Assembly: GCF_015624505.1 (NCBI RefSeq)
Contig: NZ_CP061379.1
Coordinates: 930,001 to 994,000, forward strand
Origin: Bradyrhizobium commune
GTDB taxonomy: Bacteria; Pseudomonadota; Alphaproteobacteria; Rhizobiales; Xanthobacteraceae
Length of the DNA: 64,000 nt
Reading direction: 5' to 3'
Shown here: positions 46,837 to 54,967 of the stretch, in pieces
How positions within the stretch are numbered: position 1 is the first letter of the stretch
How the letters are laid out: every line of letters starts with the position of its first letter
Program-made: the position numbers and the translations under genes
The notes under the pieces: generated by a model
Told to the model about the DNA's origin: nothing
Seen by the model: the letters and a program-made list of their open reading frames with translations, nothing else
Database searches by the model: none

Positions 46837-48300
46837 CTACATCTGGCTCGCGACCTCCGGCTTCCTCCCCCGCCCCAGCGCGAACTGTCCAACCGCGCCC
46901 TCCACGTAAAATTCCAGCCCCGTCATTCCCCCAAACAGATCGATGTTGCCCGTCCCGATGGCGCAGCCGCCGAGGCCCATGTCGGTGGCTGCCAGATAGA
47001 ACGTCTGGAGCAGGCAGCCGACGTCCTTCAGGATCAGCGAATAGGCGATCGAGCTGTACTTCCAGGAGATTCGGCCGAAGCGGGCGGCGATCGTGATCAG
47101 GACTTGCGGCGGACCGGATGCGCCCATGGCGAATTCGGCGGCCGCCAAAAGCGCCTGGAGCTGTTGGGCCGAAGCGTCGATCGCGACCAGGGCGTGGCCG
47201 CTCGCGTCGTAGTGATAAAGTCCGCGCGCAAGGCCCTCGCAGTTCGAGACTGCCAGATACAGCTCCAGCTCATAGGCGCTGCCTGCACCCGGATACGGCC
47301 TCGCGCTGTAGGTGACTTCCGGACCATCGTCGAAATCTGCGGCGCCCTTCCATTCCGACAGCACGCGAGCGGTGGTGTCGAGAAACTGCGCGAGCTCGGC
47401 GAGCGTGAGGGGATGCTGGTCGTCAAAATCCCGCGTTGAATGGCGCTCGCGCAACAGGTTTGCGAAGGGTGATTTTGGCTCGAGCGCGGTGCGTTTGCCG
47501 AGCGCGATCGTTTTGCCCGGCCAGCGCGGGCGCACCGCGGGCAGGGGCGGAACGACCCGCGCATGGAGGTAGGCGCCGCCAACGGGATTGACGTGCCGGC
47601 CCTCCGTGCTCCGCGTGTGAAACACGAGATCGTGGAAATCCCAGAGCACGAGATTGCGGTCGCCTTCATTCACCCGACCGCCGTCTGCGTCGTTCGCACC
47701 GAGCTTGAGCAGCATCTCGGCTTCGAGCAGCAAGCCGAGCAGGTCGAGGTTCACAGCGGCCATTTGCTTGCGAAGCGCGCTGATTTTTTGCGGTTGAGAC
47801 AGCGCTGCCAGCGTGGCGACGATGGCGGGATCGCAAATCCGAAACAGCGCGCCGGCACGCGGCGATTCCAGCACCATCTCGTTGCCGCGTCGGCGCAGAT
47901 AGGCAAAGCGCGACAACACGATGGTATCGCTGCTCGACAGCTTTGCGGTGTGCGGCCAGTAGTCGGCGATCAGTGGTTCGATGACCACCAAATCTTGCGC
48001 ATCGCGAGGAGAGAACAGGCGATAGGCAAGAAGCCCGTGCCGCGCCAGTCGTTGCACCAGACCATGAACCTGCTTGGCGAGGACGCTCTTGCCGGCAAGG
48101 GCGGCGAGCGGCAGGCCGGTCGCAAGATGCCCCGCGCGCTCGATCGCCGCGGCGCTGAACTGTCCGAGGCTGACCGCATAATCGCTGGAGACGGCGGCAA
48201 TGCTGCCGTCGGGCTGCATCTGAAGGGAGAAACGGCCATTCAGGCGGGCGGCGATGATCGGTGCGCTTGTCCTCGTCGGCTTTGTCCGGGTCGTGCGCAA
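46837..48300 (-). CDS. sagB: SagB-type FMN dehydrogenase (azoline oxidase)
   Basis: 487 aa. The nitroreductase-fold domain begins near residue 275: NLLRERHSTRDFDDQHPLTLAELAQFLDTT, followed by ARPYPGAGSAYELELYLAV, DVGCLLQTFYLAATDMGLGGCAIGTG, all typical of SagB/McbC enzymes that oxidise thiazolines/oxazolines to thiazoles/oxazoles with FMN. The N-terminal ~270 residues form the extra domain found in long SagB proteins. It starts 12 bases after the YcaO fusion stop, so the two are cotranscribed. Confidence 0.92.
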   Translation of the reverse strand: MRTTRTKPTRTSAPIIAARLNGRFSLQMQPDGSIAAVSSDYAVSLGQFSAAAIERAGHLATGLPLAALAGKSVLAKQVHGLVQRLARHGLLAYRLFSPRDAQDLVVIEPLIADYWPHTAKLSSSDTIVLSRFAYLRRRGNEMVLESPRAGALFRICDPAIVATLAALSQPQKISALRKQMAAVNLDLLGLLLEAEMLLKLGANDADGGRVNEGDRNLVLWDFHDLVFHTRSTEGRHVNPVGGAYLHARVVPPLPAVRPRWPGKTIALGKRTALEPKSPFANLLRERHSTRDFDDQHPLTLAELAQFLDTTARVLSEWKGAADFDDGPEVTYSARPYPGAGSAYELELYLAVSNCEGLARGLYHYDASGHALVAIDASAQQLQALLAAAEFAMGASGPPQVLITIAARFGRISWKYSSIAYSLILKDVGCLLQTFYLAATDMGLGGCAIGTGNIDLFGGMTGLEFYVEGAVGQFALGRGRKPEVASQM

Positions 48301-48312
48301 CGAGGCCAGCCT

Positions 48313-50553
48313 TCAGGTGTGTGGCAGGAATGGAGTGAGCTCGCTTTCCAGTCGCGGGCGATCCAGGAGCCCGAGCTTTACCGGGACATCGTAAAGCCGG
48401 CCGGGCCCGAAGCGGCGATAGAAATGCCGCAGGCCCGGAACCAGCACCCTGACGACGGGGACCTCGACATCGGGCCGCGTCTGGTCGAGCACGAGGAAAT
48501 CGTACCCCGCGCGGGTGGCAATCTCGACGCAGGCATTGACCTGGTCGCGCGTGTTGTCGTGAACCTTGAGGCTTGGTGCCGGCGGGAGAAGCGGCTTGTC
48601 GTCGGGGATCAGGAACGGATAATCGTCGAGCCGTAGCGGCGTGAGGCCGTCAAGCGACGGTTTCTCGCCGCTTCCGCCGCCCATCATGCCGATCGACATG
48701 AACTGGGTCAGCTCGGTGAGGGAGCGCAGCAATGCGATGCGGCGATCGAAATGCGATCCGGACCCGAACTCGATATTCTCGTGTCCGTTCTGCATCCAGT
48801 GCATGATCGCGACGTAGGAGGGAATGCCGAGATCGCTGGTGATGTCGAGCACCCAGAGCCGGCGCCCCGCGTCGGCAAACTGGTTTTGGAGATCCCGTAC
48901 ATAGGAATCCTCGAACTGCGAGAGGTCGAGCTCGGCGCGGCGGACGCGATTGTACCACCAGATCGCGTAGGCATCGCGCTCGACCAGCTCGAGGAAGCCC
49001 TGGACGATCGCCTCCTCACGGGTGTTGCCGGCCGCGCACCCGTTGGAATCTGTGTGGAAGCCGCCATAGAAGAAATACAACAGCCCGGTCGGAAGATATT
49101 TGAAGCGCTTGTCACGCAAGGACCAGACCGGGGACCACTCCGTCCTGGTCGAAGGATCGAACGGCTCCGGGACCGGATGCGAATCGTCCGGTTGCGGGAC
49201 GTACCTGTTCTGAAACTGCGTGTCGCTGAAGAACTGGACGTCGTTGGGAAGCAACGCGTCACCGGGCGCGAAATCGGCAAAGCGGCGCTTTGCCCTGATC
49301 TCGTCACCCTGGAAAATGCCGGAGTAGCGCTCGATCGCCTCCATCAGCGCGCTGGCCTCACCCTGCTCGGCCGTGGAGCCCTTGCCGAAACTGCCGCCGC
49401 TGAGGCCGGACCTGAGCTGGTCGACATTCCAGGCCGGTGCAGAGAAATTGTGGTGGGCGAAAAAATTGGTGTTCATCGGCAGATCGGCCTCGATCCGCTC
49501 GAGCCGCGACACCACGCCGGTCAGCGGACTGACATGCTTGCGATACCGCGCCACGGTGGCCCGCGACGTCACGGTGCGATATCCGCCGCTGGTCATGACG
49601 AGCTTGCTGCCCTCGGCGATGTCGACCGGCACTGCTGCCCGTCGCGGATTCCTCAGCTTCTTGCTGCCGCAGGTCGCGCATTGCGGGCGCTTCGCGACAT
49701 AGTGCTTGGCGATAACGGCGCCGGTCAGATCGAAGCTTGCGATGTGATCGCTGAGATCGGTGCGGAATCCCGAGGCGATCGCCTTGGCGATTTCAACGGC
49801 AGCGAAGTGGATCGCGGTCTGTCCGACGGTGTGGCTGACCAGCGGCGAGATGGCGACCGCTTGCGCGGCGCCGCGGTCGAGAAATCCCTTGATCTCGCGA
49901 TTGCGGATCATGCGGTCGTGCAGGCAGGTCCGGCAGGCGCTCTCGCCCGGCTTGAACACAGGCCCGACCAGTGGAAACACGCCGGACGGCTGCACCAGCA
50001 GCCAGGGTGTCCCGCCGGCGACGCGCTTCTCGTTCAATTCGACGAGGTGCCGCTCGAGGTAGTCGTTCACAAGCGTGATGGTGAGGCTGGGCGACCGCTT
50101 GGCGATGTGAACGCCGAGCTTGCTCAACGCCGCGCTCAGCTCGGTCGCGCCTTTGACGTCGATCGATTCCACCCGCACCGGCCAATTGCGCAGGTTCTCT
50201 GCGGCGGTCTCGGGAGGCAGGCCGAGGCTTGCCCAATATCCATCGACAGCACTCCTGTGCGATGCTCCGCTGACGACGTAGCGGCGCTCCAGCAAACGCC
50301 TGATCGCCTCCTCGATCTCGGCTATCGGGAAACTCTTCGACAGCTGGCGGATGATCTCCGGCGCGGCCTTGCCGTTTTTTCCGATCGCGCTCGCCACGGC
50401 GCAATAGAGATCGCCATGCAGGAAGAACTTGCGGTTCTCGGAATAGAGGCAGACCGCATTGGGCGGAAGCAGGTAGGCGGTGAAGTTCGGCGCAAATCGC
50501 AAAATGTCGTTGCGGATCTGCTTCGCGGCGCGGCTGTTTCGCTTGACTGTCAT
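48313..50553 (-). CDS. TOMM cyclodehydratase, fused E1-like (C) and YcaO (D) protein
   Basis: 746 aa. An N-terminal PqqD-like winged-helix (~20-100) is a likely precursor-recognition element. An E1-like C domain follows with Zn ligands C207/C210 (SACRTC) and C292/C295 (QCATC). From ~345 the YcaO domain has SFGKGSTAEQGEASALMEAIERY and SNGCAAGNTREEAIVQGFLELVERDAYAIWW, the ATP/Mg-binding motifs. It would convert Cys (or Ser/Thr) in the precursor to azolines. The C-terminus ends TPFLPHT rather than the canonical PxPxP. Upstream is the Cys-rich precursor; downstream the SagB oxidase. Confidence 0.93.
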   Translation of the reverse strand: MTVKRNSRAAKQIRNDILRFAPNFTAYLLPPNAVCLYSENRKFFLHGDLYCAVASAIGKNGKAAPEIIRQLSKSFPIAEIEEAIRRLLERRYVVSGASHRSAVDGYWASLGLPPETAAENLRNWPVRVESIDVKGATELSAALSKLGVHIAKRSPSLTITLVNDYLERHLVELNEKRVAGGTPWLLVQPSGVFPLVGPVFKPGESACRTCLHDRMIRNREIKGFLDRGAAQAVAISPLVSHTVGQTAIHFAAVEIAKAIASGFRTDLSDHIASFDLTGAVIAKHYVAKRPQCATCGSKKLRNPRRAAVPVDIAEGSKLVMTSGGYRTVTSRATVARYRKHVSPLTGVVSRLERIEADLPMNTNFFAHHNFSAPAWNVDQLRSGLSGGSFGKGSTAEQGEASALMEAIERYSGIFQGDEIRAKRRFADFAPGDALLPNDVQFFSDTQFQNRYVPQPDDSHPVPEPFDPSTRTEWSPVWSLRDKRFKYLPTGLLYFFYGGFHTDSNGCAAGNTREEAIVQGFLELVERDAYAIWWYNRVRRAELDLSQFEDSYVRDLQNQFADAGRRLWVLDITSDLGIPSYVAIMHWMQNGHENIEFGSGSHFDRRIALLRSLTELTQFMSIGMMGGGSGEKPSLDGLTPLRLDDYPFLIPDDKPLLPPAPSLKVHDNTRDQVNACVEIATRAGYDFLVLDQTRPDVEVPVVRVLVPGLRHFYRRFGPGRLYDVPVKLGLLDRPRLESELTPFLPHT

Positions 50554-50795
50554 CGGGTCAGCACGCTGATCCTGTTCCCGTCATGTTGCCAGCGCACCAC
50601 GGACGCTTGGCCGGCCAAGCTGTGCGCCGAGCATCGCTGTCTTTCGTTGCATGAGTTGGAACATACTCGCGCGCGATCGGCAAGCTGAGGCCAGCGAAGC
50701 GAACGCCGTCATGAAAACAGCAATTGGCCGGGTCGTTTGCGCGCCCGGCCAATGAAATCGCGACCTGTCGATGTGCAGTCAGGGAGCGCCAACGC
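50554..50795. other. gap between precursor and YcaO gene
   Basis: 242 bases, no gene. Short symmetric GGCCGGGTCG...GGCGCGCCCGGCC near 50727-50751 could form a processing or attenuation hairpin between the abundant precursor message and enzyme genes. Confidence 0.35.
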
Positions 50796-51257
50796 CTAGC
50801 ACCAGCGGCAGCGGCCCCATGATGCGCAGCAGCCCGTGCATGCTACCGGCACGCCGATCCAGCCAATGCCGCAACCGCCACAACCACCGCACCCGACACC
50901 GCAGCGGCAGGCTCGGCAGCCTCCGCAACCTCGACAGCCGCGGCAACCGCCGCAGCCACGGCAACCGCAGCCACCGCATCCGCGCGCGAGCAGCACGCCG
51001 CTCAAGGTTTTTTCGTCGCCGGCGAGATGGAAGGTGGCGAGGTTGACGTCGGCGAGCTCTTCCTCGCTGAGCGCAGTGAAGTGGCCGGGCGTGAAGCTCG
51101 GTCGTTGTTGAGGCTCGGCTGCCGGCAGTGCGGACGCCATCGCGCTTCCCGCCAGTGAAAACGTCAGTCCGGCGAATCCGAGCGCAGGCACTGCGGCTTT
51201 GACCATTCGGGCTTCGGTCATTCGCTTCTTTTTCGAAGCTTGCTTCGTTCGCTGCAT
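50796..51257 (-). CDS. Cys-rich TOMM/LAP precursor peptide
   Basis: 153 aa from the ATG at 51257, chosen because GGAGG lies 9-13 bases upstream; the frame runs 23 codons further without an RBS. The first ~92 residues contain no Cys: a basic start (RTKQASKKKR), a hydrophobic stretch (AAVPALGFAGLTFSLAGSAMASA) that looks like a Sec signal, and ALSEEELADVNLATFHLAGDE like a leader recognition helix. From residue 94, 18 Cys alternate with Gly and Arg (CGGC, CRGC, CGGC) and end TGCCASWGRCRWC. It lies directly upstream of cyclodehydratase and oxidase genes. Conversion of these Cys to thiazoles is inferred. Confidence 0.9.
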   Translation of the reverse strand: MQRTKQASKKKRMTEARMVKAAVPALGFAGLTFSLAGSAMASALPAAEPQQRPSFTPGHFTALSEEELADVNLATFHLAGDEKTLSGVLLARGCGGCGCRGCGGCRGCRGCGGCRACRCGVGCGGCGGCGIGWIGVPVACTGCCASWGRCRWC

Positions 51258-51462
51258 GGCCGCATCCTCCATGTGGGAAGAACGATCTTCTGCAACGATC
51301 CTACGGTGCGCAATCAAACTGGGCAAGATTCACGTGAACACGAAATGGTATGGCGCCCGTTCGGATTCTATTCATCTTCATGAACACTTGGCGGTAAATT
51401 CTTGTCCATGCGGCGCATGATGCAGTGCGCAATCGTCTGCCCGCGCGAACGGGGAAGCTAGC

Positions 51463-52332
51463 TTGGCCGATCAATCCGGACACTTCGTTTGGTACGAGCT
51501 TCTGACGACGGACGTGCCGTCGGCCGCTGCTTTTTACGCCGAGGTCGTCGGCTGGACTGCAAAAGACGCGTCGAGCCCGGAGCTGGCCTACACGCTGCTG
51601 ACGACAGGCGGCGCTCCGGTCGTCGGTCTCATGAATCTCCCTGAAGAAGGGGTTCGCATGGGCGCAACGCCGAGATGGCTCGGCTACGTCGCCGTCGATG
51701 ACATGGATGTCATGATTGCGCAAATCCGTCGGCTCGGCGGCACCATCCTGGTCTCGCCGACCGACAGCAACATCGGCCGCATTGCAGTGGTCGCCGATCC
51801 GCAAGGCGCGACGTTTGGATTGGTCACGGGCCTGACACATGGCCAATCGCAACCGGGCGGATCGGACCAGCCCGGGCGCGTGGGCTGGCACGAGTTGCTG
51901 GCCGAAGATCGGCGGAGGATCTTTCCGTTTTACCGCGAGCTTCTCGGCTGGCAACAGGCCGACGCTGGATCCGATCCGGCAGACGTGTACGACATGTTTT
52001 CAGTGGCGGGGCAGACGATCGGCGGCATGCTCACCAAGCTTCCGAGCGTATCGCAGACATGCTGGCTGCATTACTTCAATGTCGAAGACGTCGGCGCGGC
52101 GGCGAGACGCGTCGATGCCGGCGGAGGACGGGTTCTCCAGGGGCCGATCGAATTGCCCGATGATTGCTGGATCGTGCGATGCGTCGATCCCCAGGGCGCC
52201 CTGTTTACGCTCCAGGGGGCGTGGGACCGGAAGGGCATCGAGCGATCCTCCGCCTCGGAAGTCAGCTGGTCCGCGAGATGGGGCGATATCGCGTCACAGG
52301 GCCGGATCGTGCGTGACAAGACCAGGCGCTAG
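51463..52332 (+). CDS. VOC-family (glyoxalase-like) protein, two tandem VOC modules
   Basis: 289 aa, start TTG at 51463 with GGGGAAG 9 bases upstream. Two VOC halves: FVWYELLTTDVPSAAAFYAEVVGW ... VADPQGATFGLV, and VGWHELLAEDRRRIFPFYRELLGWQ ... VDPQGALFTLQG. Such proteins resemble the glyoxalase/bleomycin-resistance superfamily and the 27-kDa antigen Cfp30B type. It is divergent from the precursor gene; it might protect against the product, but that is inference only. Substrate unknown. Confidence 0.87.
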   Translation: MADQSGHFVWYELLTTDVPSAAAFYAEVVGWTAKDASSPELAYTLLTTGGAPVVGLMNLPEEGVRMGATPRWLGYVAVDDMDVMIAQIRRLGGTILVSPTDSNIGRIAVVADPQGATFGLVTGLTHGQSQPGGSDQPGRVGWHELLAEDRRRIFPFYRELLGWQQADAGSDPADVYDMFSVAGQTIGGMLTKLPSVSQTCWLHYFNVEDVGAAARRVDAGGGRVLQGPIELPDDCWIVRCVDPQGALFTLQGAWDRKGIERSSASEVSWSARWGDIASQGRIVRDKTRR

Positions 52333-52426
52333 GCCGGGGTTGCAAGATGGTGTGATGCAACCCATGTCGCGGCGTGATATCCTTCCACTCAGGAACGGAA
52401 TTGACCGTCCGCGCATTTGGAAGGGC

Positions 52427-52920
52427 ATGGCCATGAAGTCTTCACGCTTCGTTGCGAGTCTGACTGTCGCGATCTCGTCGATTGCTCTTTGAGCAGCACG
52501 GCAATGTCTCAACCGACGCCTTCCGACGGAGCCGGTCAGCTTCCCGGCATCACGATCGACGCGCCGAAGCAAGTCGCAAGGCCTCACCGGCCGGCGCATC
52601 ACGCCGTCGTCCACAGCACCAGGTCTCTCCCGGCGTCGCGCGCGGTTTCGACGGCGCCGATGTCGGATGCCGCGAAGCTTGCCAAGCTCGCGCGCGAAAC
52701 CGGCAGCTGCGTCGGCGGTTGCCAATCGAGCTTCAAGACGCCCAATCAGCCCTGGGTCGGCTGCAACGCGACGGGCGGCGTCTACTCGGCGACGTGCCGA
52801 AACGTCGGCAATTACAAGAGCTACGACGAGTGCAAGGAGGCCGGACGCGTCACCGGCTGGCGCTCCGGCGAGACCTCGGCCTATTGCAGCAGCGTGGCGC
52901 TGGCGGCGGGCTGGCGTTGA
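52427..52920 (+). pseudogene. secreted small Cys protein, frameshifted in signal peptide
   Basis: From ATG 52427/52433 the frame reads MKSSRFVASLTVAISSIAL then TGA at 52490. One base added to the TTT run at 52488-52490 joins it to LSSTAMSQPTPSDGAGQLPGITI, giving a complete Sec signal peptide and a ~135-aa mature protein with six cysteines (SCVGGCQSSF, VGCNATGG, ATCRNV, DECKEAG, AYCSSV). The mature part still has an open frame from ATG 52504 but without export signal. RBS AAGGGC precedes the ATG. Either a recent mutation, slippage site or sequencing error. Confidence 0.75.
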
Positions 52921-53098
52921 CCGAACTGGCTTGATGATCAGGGCTGGCTTGATGGCGTGGAGCGCGTAGCCACATCGGAACTCTGTCACCGTCACCGGAA
53001 CCTGCGCCCGCATCGACGCGCGCGGCGCCGATGGCACCGTTCTGTCACTGTCGTGATGTATGGACGGTGCTCGGGGCGTGCAGCAGACGGAGGCAACA

Positions 53099-53434
53099 AT
53101 GATCCTCTGGTCGGGATTGGGAATACTGACCGTCCTTTTCGCGCTCGGCGGAGCCATGCTCGGCTCCGCATTGCATGGCCTCATTCCGGCATTGTCGGAT
53201 CAGGTCGGCGTTGCCATCGGCCTGCTCGCGGCGGCTGCGGTGAACTGGTGGGTCGGTTTCCGTCTCAACAGCCGGCCCGGGCGCGAGCTGATCGACCCCA
53301 AGACCGGTGGCCGGGTCATGCTGAGACGCCGCCACACCCTGTTCTGGCTGCCGATGCAGTACTATTCCGTGCTGTTTCTGCTCGTTGCCGTCGTCGCGCT
53401 GTTCGCTCCGGCGCACAGGGTCGGCGGAGCCTAG
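53099..53434 (+). CDS. small integral membrane protein, unknown function
   Basis: 111 aa, GGAGG 6-10 bases before the ATG. Hydrophobic helices at the N-terminus (ILWSGLGILTVLFALGGAMLGS), in the middle (GVAIGLLAAAAVNWWVGF) and at the C-terminus (MQYYSVLFLLVAVVALFA), with a charged cytoplasmic loop (LIDPKTGGRVMLRRRHTLFW). No function recognised. Confidence 0.8.
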   Translation: MILWSGLGILTVLFALGGAMLGSALHGLIPALSDQVGVAIGLLAAAAVNWWVGFRLNSRPGRELIDPKTGGRVMLRRRHTLFWLPMQYYSVLFLLVAVVALFAPAHRVGGA

Positions 53435-53552
53435 CGGACATCACGTCCGCTCCGCACGTCGCGCCGGCGGTCGATTCGCGATTGTGAGGCGGGTGCACAA
53501 GCCATCCGCCTCACCTCATGCTATGACTGCCCCGCAATCTTGCGAGGCCGCC

Positions 53553-54230
53553 ATGCTCCCCATTCCCGCCGACATCTTCACCGAGCCGGACGACGTCTCC
53601 CCGGACAGCCTTGCCAATCTCGGCCCGCTGCGCCGACTCGCCGGCACCTGGCAGGCCGACAAGGGCATCGACATCAATCCAAAGGGCAATGGGCCGGAGC
53701 GGCGGGTGTTCATCGAGCATATCCGGATGGACCCGATCGATGCGCAGGCCAACGGGCCGCAGCTGTTCTACGGGCTGCGCTATCACATCCACATCAACAC
53801 GCCCGAGGAGGACATCACCTTCCACGATCAGGTCGGCTACTGGCTCTGGGAGCCCGCGACCGGGCTGATCATGCAGACGCTGGCGATCCCGCGCGGCCAG
53901 GTGCTGCTCGCTTCCGGCAAGGCCAAGCCGGACGACAGAAAGATCTCCGTCACGGCGAAGCGCGGCGAGACGACCTACGGGATCTGCTCGACCGATTTTC
54001 TGGAACAAGCTTTCCGCACCGATTCCTATCGCTGCGACATCACGTTCAACGACGACGGCAGCTGGAGCTATTCGATCCAGACCGAGCTGTTCGTGCGCGG
54101 CGCGCCGTTCAACCATCACGACAGCAACACGCTGAAGCTCGTCGCGCCGCCAAAGCTCAATCCGCTCGCGGTGATCGTGAACGATCGCGCCAAGGGCGAC
54201 CGTGACAAGGGCAAAGGCCCGGCGGCGTGA
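53553..54230 (+). CDS. FABP-like heme-binding beta-barrel family protein
   Basis: 225 aa from ATG 53553 (GCGAGG upstream; an ATG at 53523 would add 10 residues). LGPLRRLAGTWQADKGIDINPKG is the G-x-W nitrobindin/FABP-like start; YHIHINTPEEDITFHDQVGYWLWEPATGLIMQTLAIPRG follows the 10-stranded barrel family. Some relatives bind heme and react with NO or peroxynitrite. The distal role here is unknown. Confidence 0.82.
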   Translation: MLPIPADIFTEPDDVSPDSLANLGPLRRLAGTWQADKGIDINPKGNGPERRVFIEHIRMDPIDAQANGPQLFYGLRYHIHINTPEEDITFHDQVGYWLWEPATGLIMQTLAIPRGQVLLASGKAKPDDRKISVTAKRGETTYGICSTDFLEQAFRTDSYRCDITFNDDGSWSYSIQTELFVRGAPFNHHDSNTLKLVAPPKLNPLAVIVNDRAKGDRDKGKGPAA

Positions 54231-54252
54231 CGCGGATGCGCGGAGACTTTTC

Positions 54253-54957
54253 ATGAAGCCTTACGTCATCTGCCTGATGCATTCGAGCCTTGACGGCCGC
54301 ACCCATCCGAGCCGCTGGCGGCCGAAGGGCGCCGGCACCGACTGGTTCGAGAAGATCCACGACGAACTCGGCGGCGATGCCTGGGTGATCGGCCGCGTCA
54401 CCGGCTCGGAGTTCGCCAAGGGCGAGCCCTATCCCGCAACGACGCGCGAGACGTTCCCGCGCGAAAGCTGGTTCGCGCGGCGCGACGCGAAAACCTATGG
54501 CGTCGTGCTCGATGCGCACGGCAAGATCGGCTGGGGCCGATCCGACATCGGCGGTGATCCCATCGTCGTGGTGCTGACGACAAGCGTGCCGGATTCGCAT
54601 CTTGCTGGGCTTCGTGGCGAGGGCGTCTCCTACATCTTTGCAGGCGAAGCGGAGATCGACCTCGCGCAGGCACTCGATACCCTCAATCGCGAGCTCGGGG
54701 TGAAGCGTTTGCTGGTCGAGGGCGGCGGCATCGCCAATGGCGCGTTCCTGCGTGCCGGTCTGATCGACGAATTCAATCTGATTCTCAGCCCCGCGATCGA
54801 CGGCGCGCGTGGCGCACCTTTCGTGTTCGATTCGACGGACGCCGACAGCGACAAACGCGCGCCGCTCAGCGCGATGACGCTGGAGAGCACGCGGCCGCTC
54901 GACGGCGGCGTGCTGCTGTTGCGCTACCTGATCCAGAACGACGTCGCGGACAGGTAA
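54253..54957 (+). CDS. RibD C-terminal-like (dihydrofolate-reductase fold) reductase
   Basis: 234 aa. VICLMHSSLDGRTHPS, the internal GDAWVIGRVT and KRLLVEGGGIANGAFLRAGLIDEFNLILSPAIDG follow the RibD reductase domain family; NADPH probably binds at VEGGG. Without the deaminase domain and away from rib genes, it is probably not a riboflavin enzyme. GGAG lies 8 bases before the ATG, and the amine-oxidase gene begins 10 bases downstream. Confidence 0.88.
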   Translation: MKPYVICLMHSSLDGRTHPSRWRPKGAGTDWFEKIHDELGGDAWVIGRVTGSEFAKGEPYPATTRETFPRESWFARRDAKTYGVVLDAHGKIGWGRSDIGGDPIVVVLTTSVPDSHLAGLRGEGVSYIFAGEAEIDLAQALDTLNRELGVKRLLVEGGGIANGAFLRAGLIDEFNLILSPAIDGARGAPFVFDSTDADSDKRAPLSAMTLESTRPLDGGVLLLRYLIQNDVADR

Positions 54958-54967
54958 AAGCAGCGGC

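Noticed and set aside
48751..50688. 645-aa open frame on the plus strand opposite the YcaO gene
   Set aside because: Antisense shadow in high-GC DNA; the YcaO/E1 motifs on the minus strand are decisive.
50779..51046. CRISPR- or satellite-like GCAACCGCCGCAGCC repeats
   Set aside because: Irregular units explained by the Cys/Gly codon repeats of the RiPP precursor on the minus strand; no spacers.
51463..52332. VOC protein as immunity factor for the RiPP
   Set aside because: Not supported by sequence beyond adjacency; VOC proteins have many roles.
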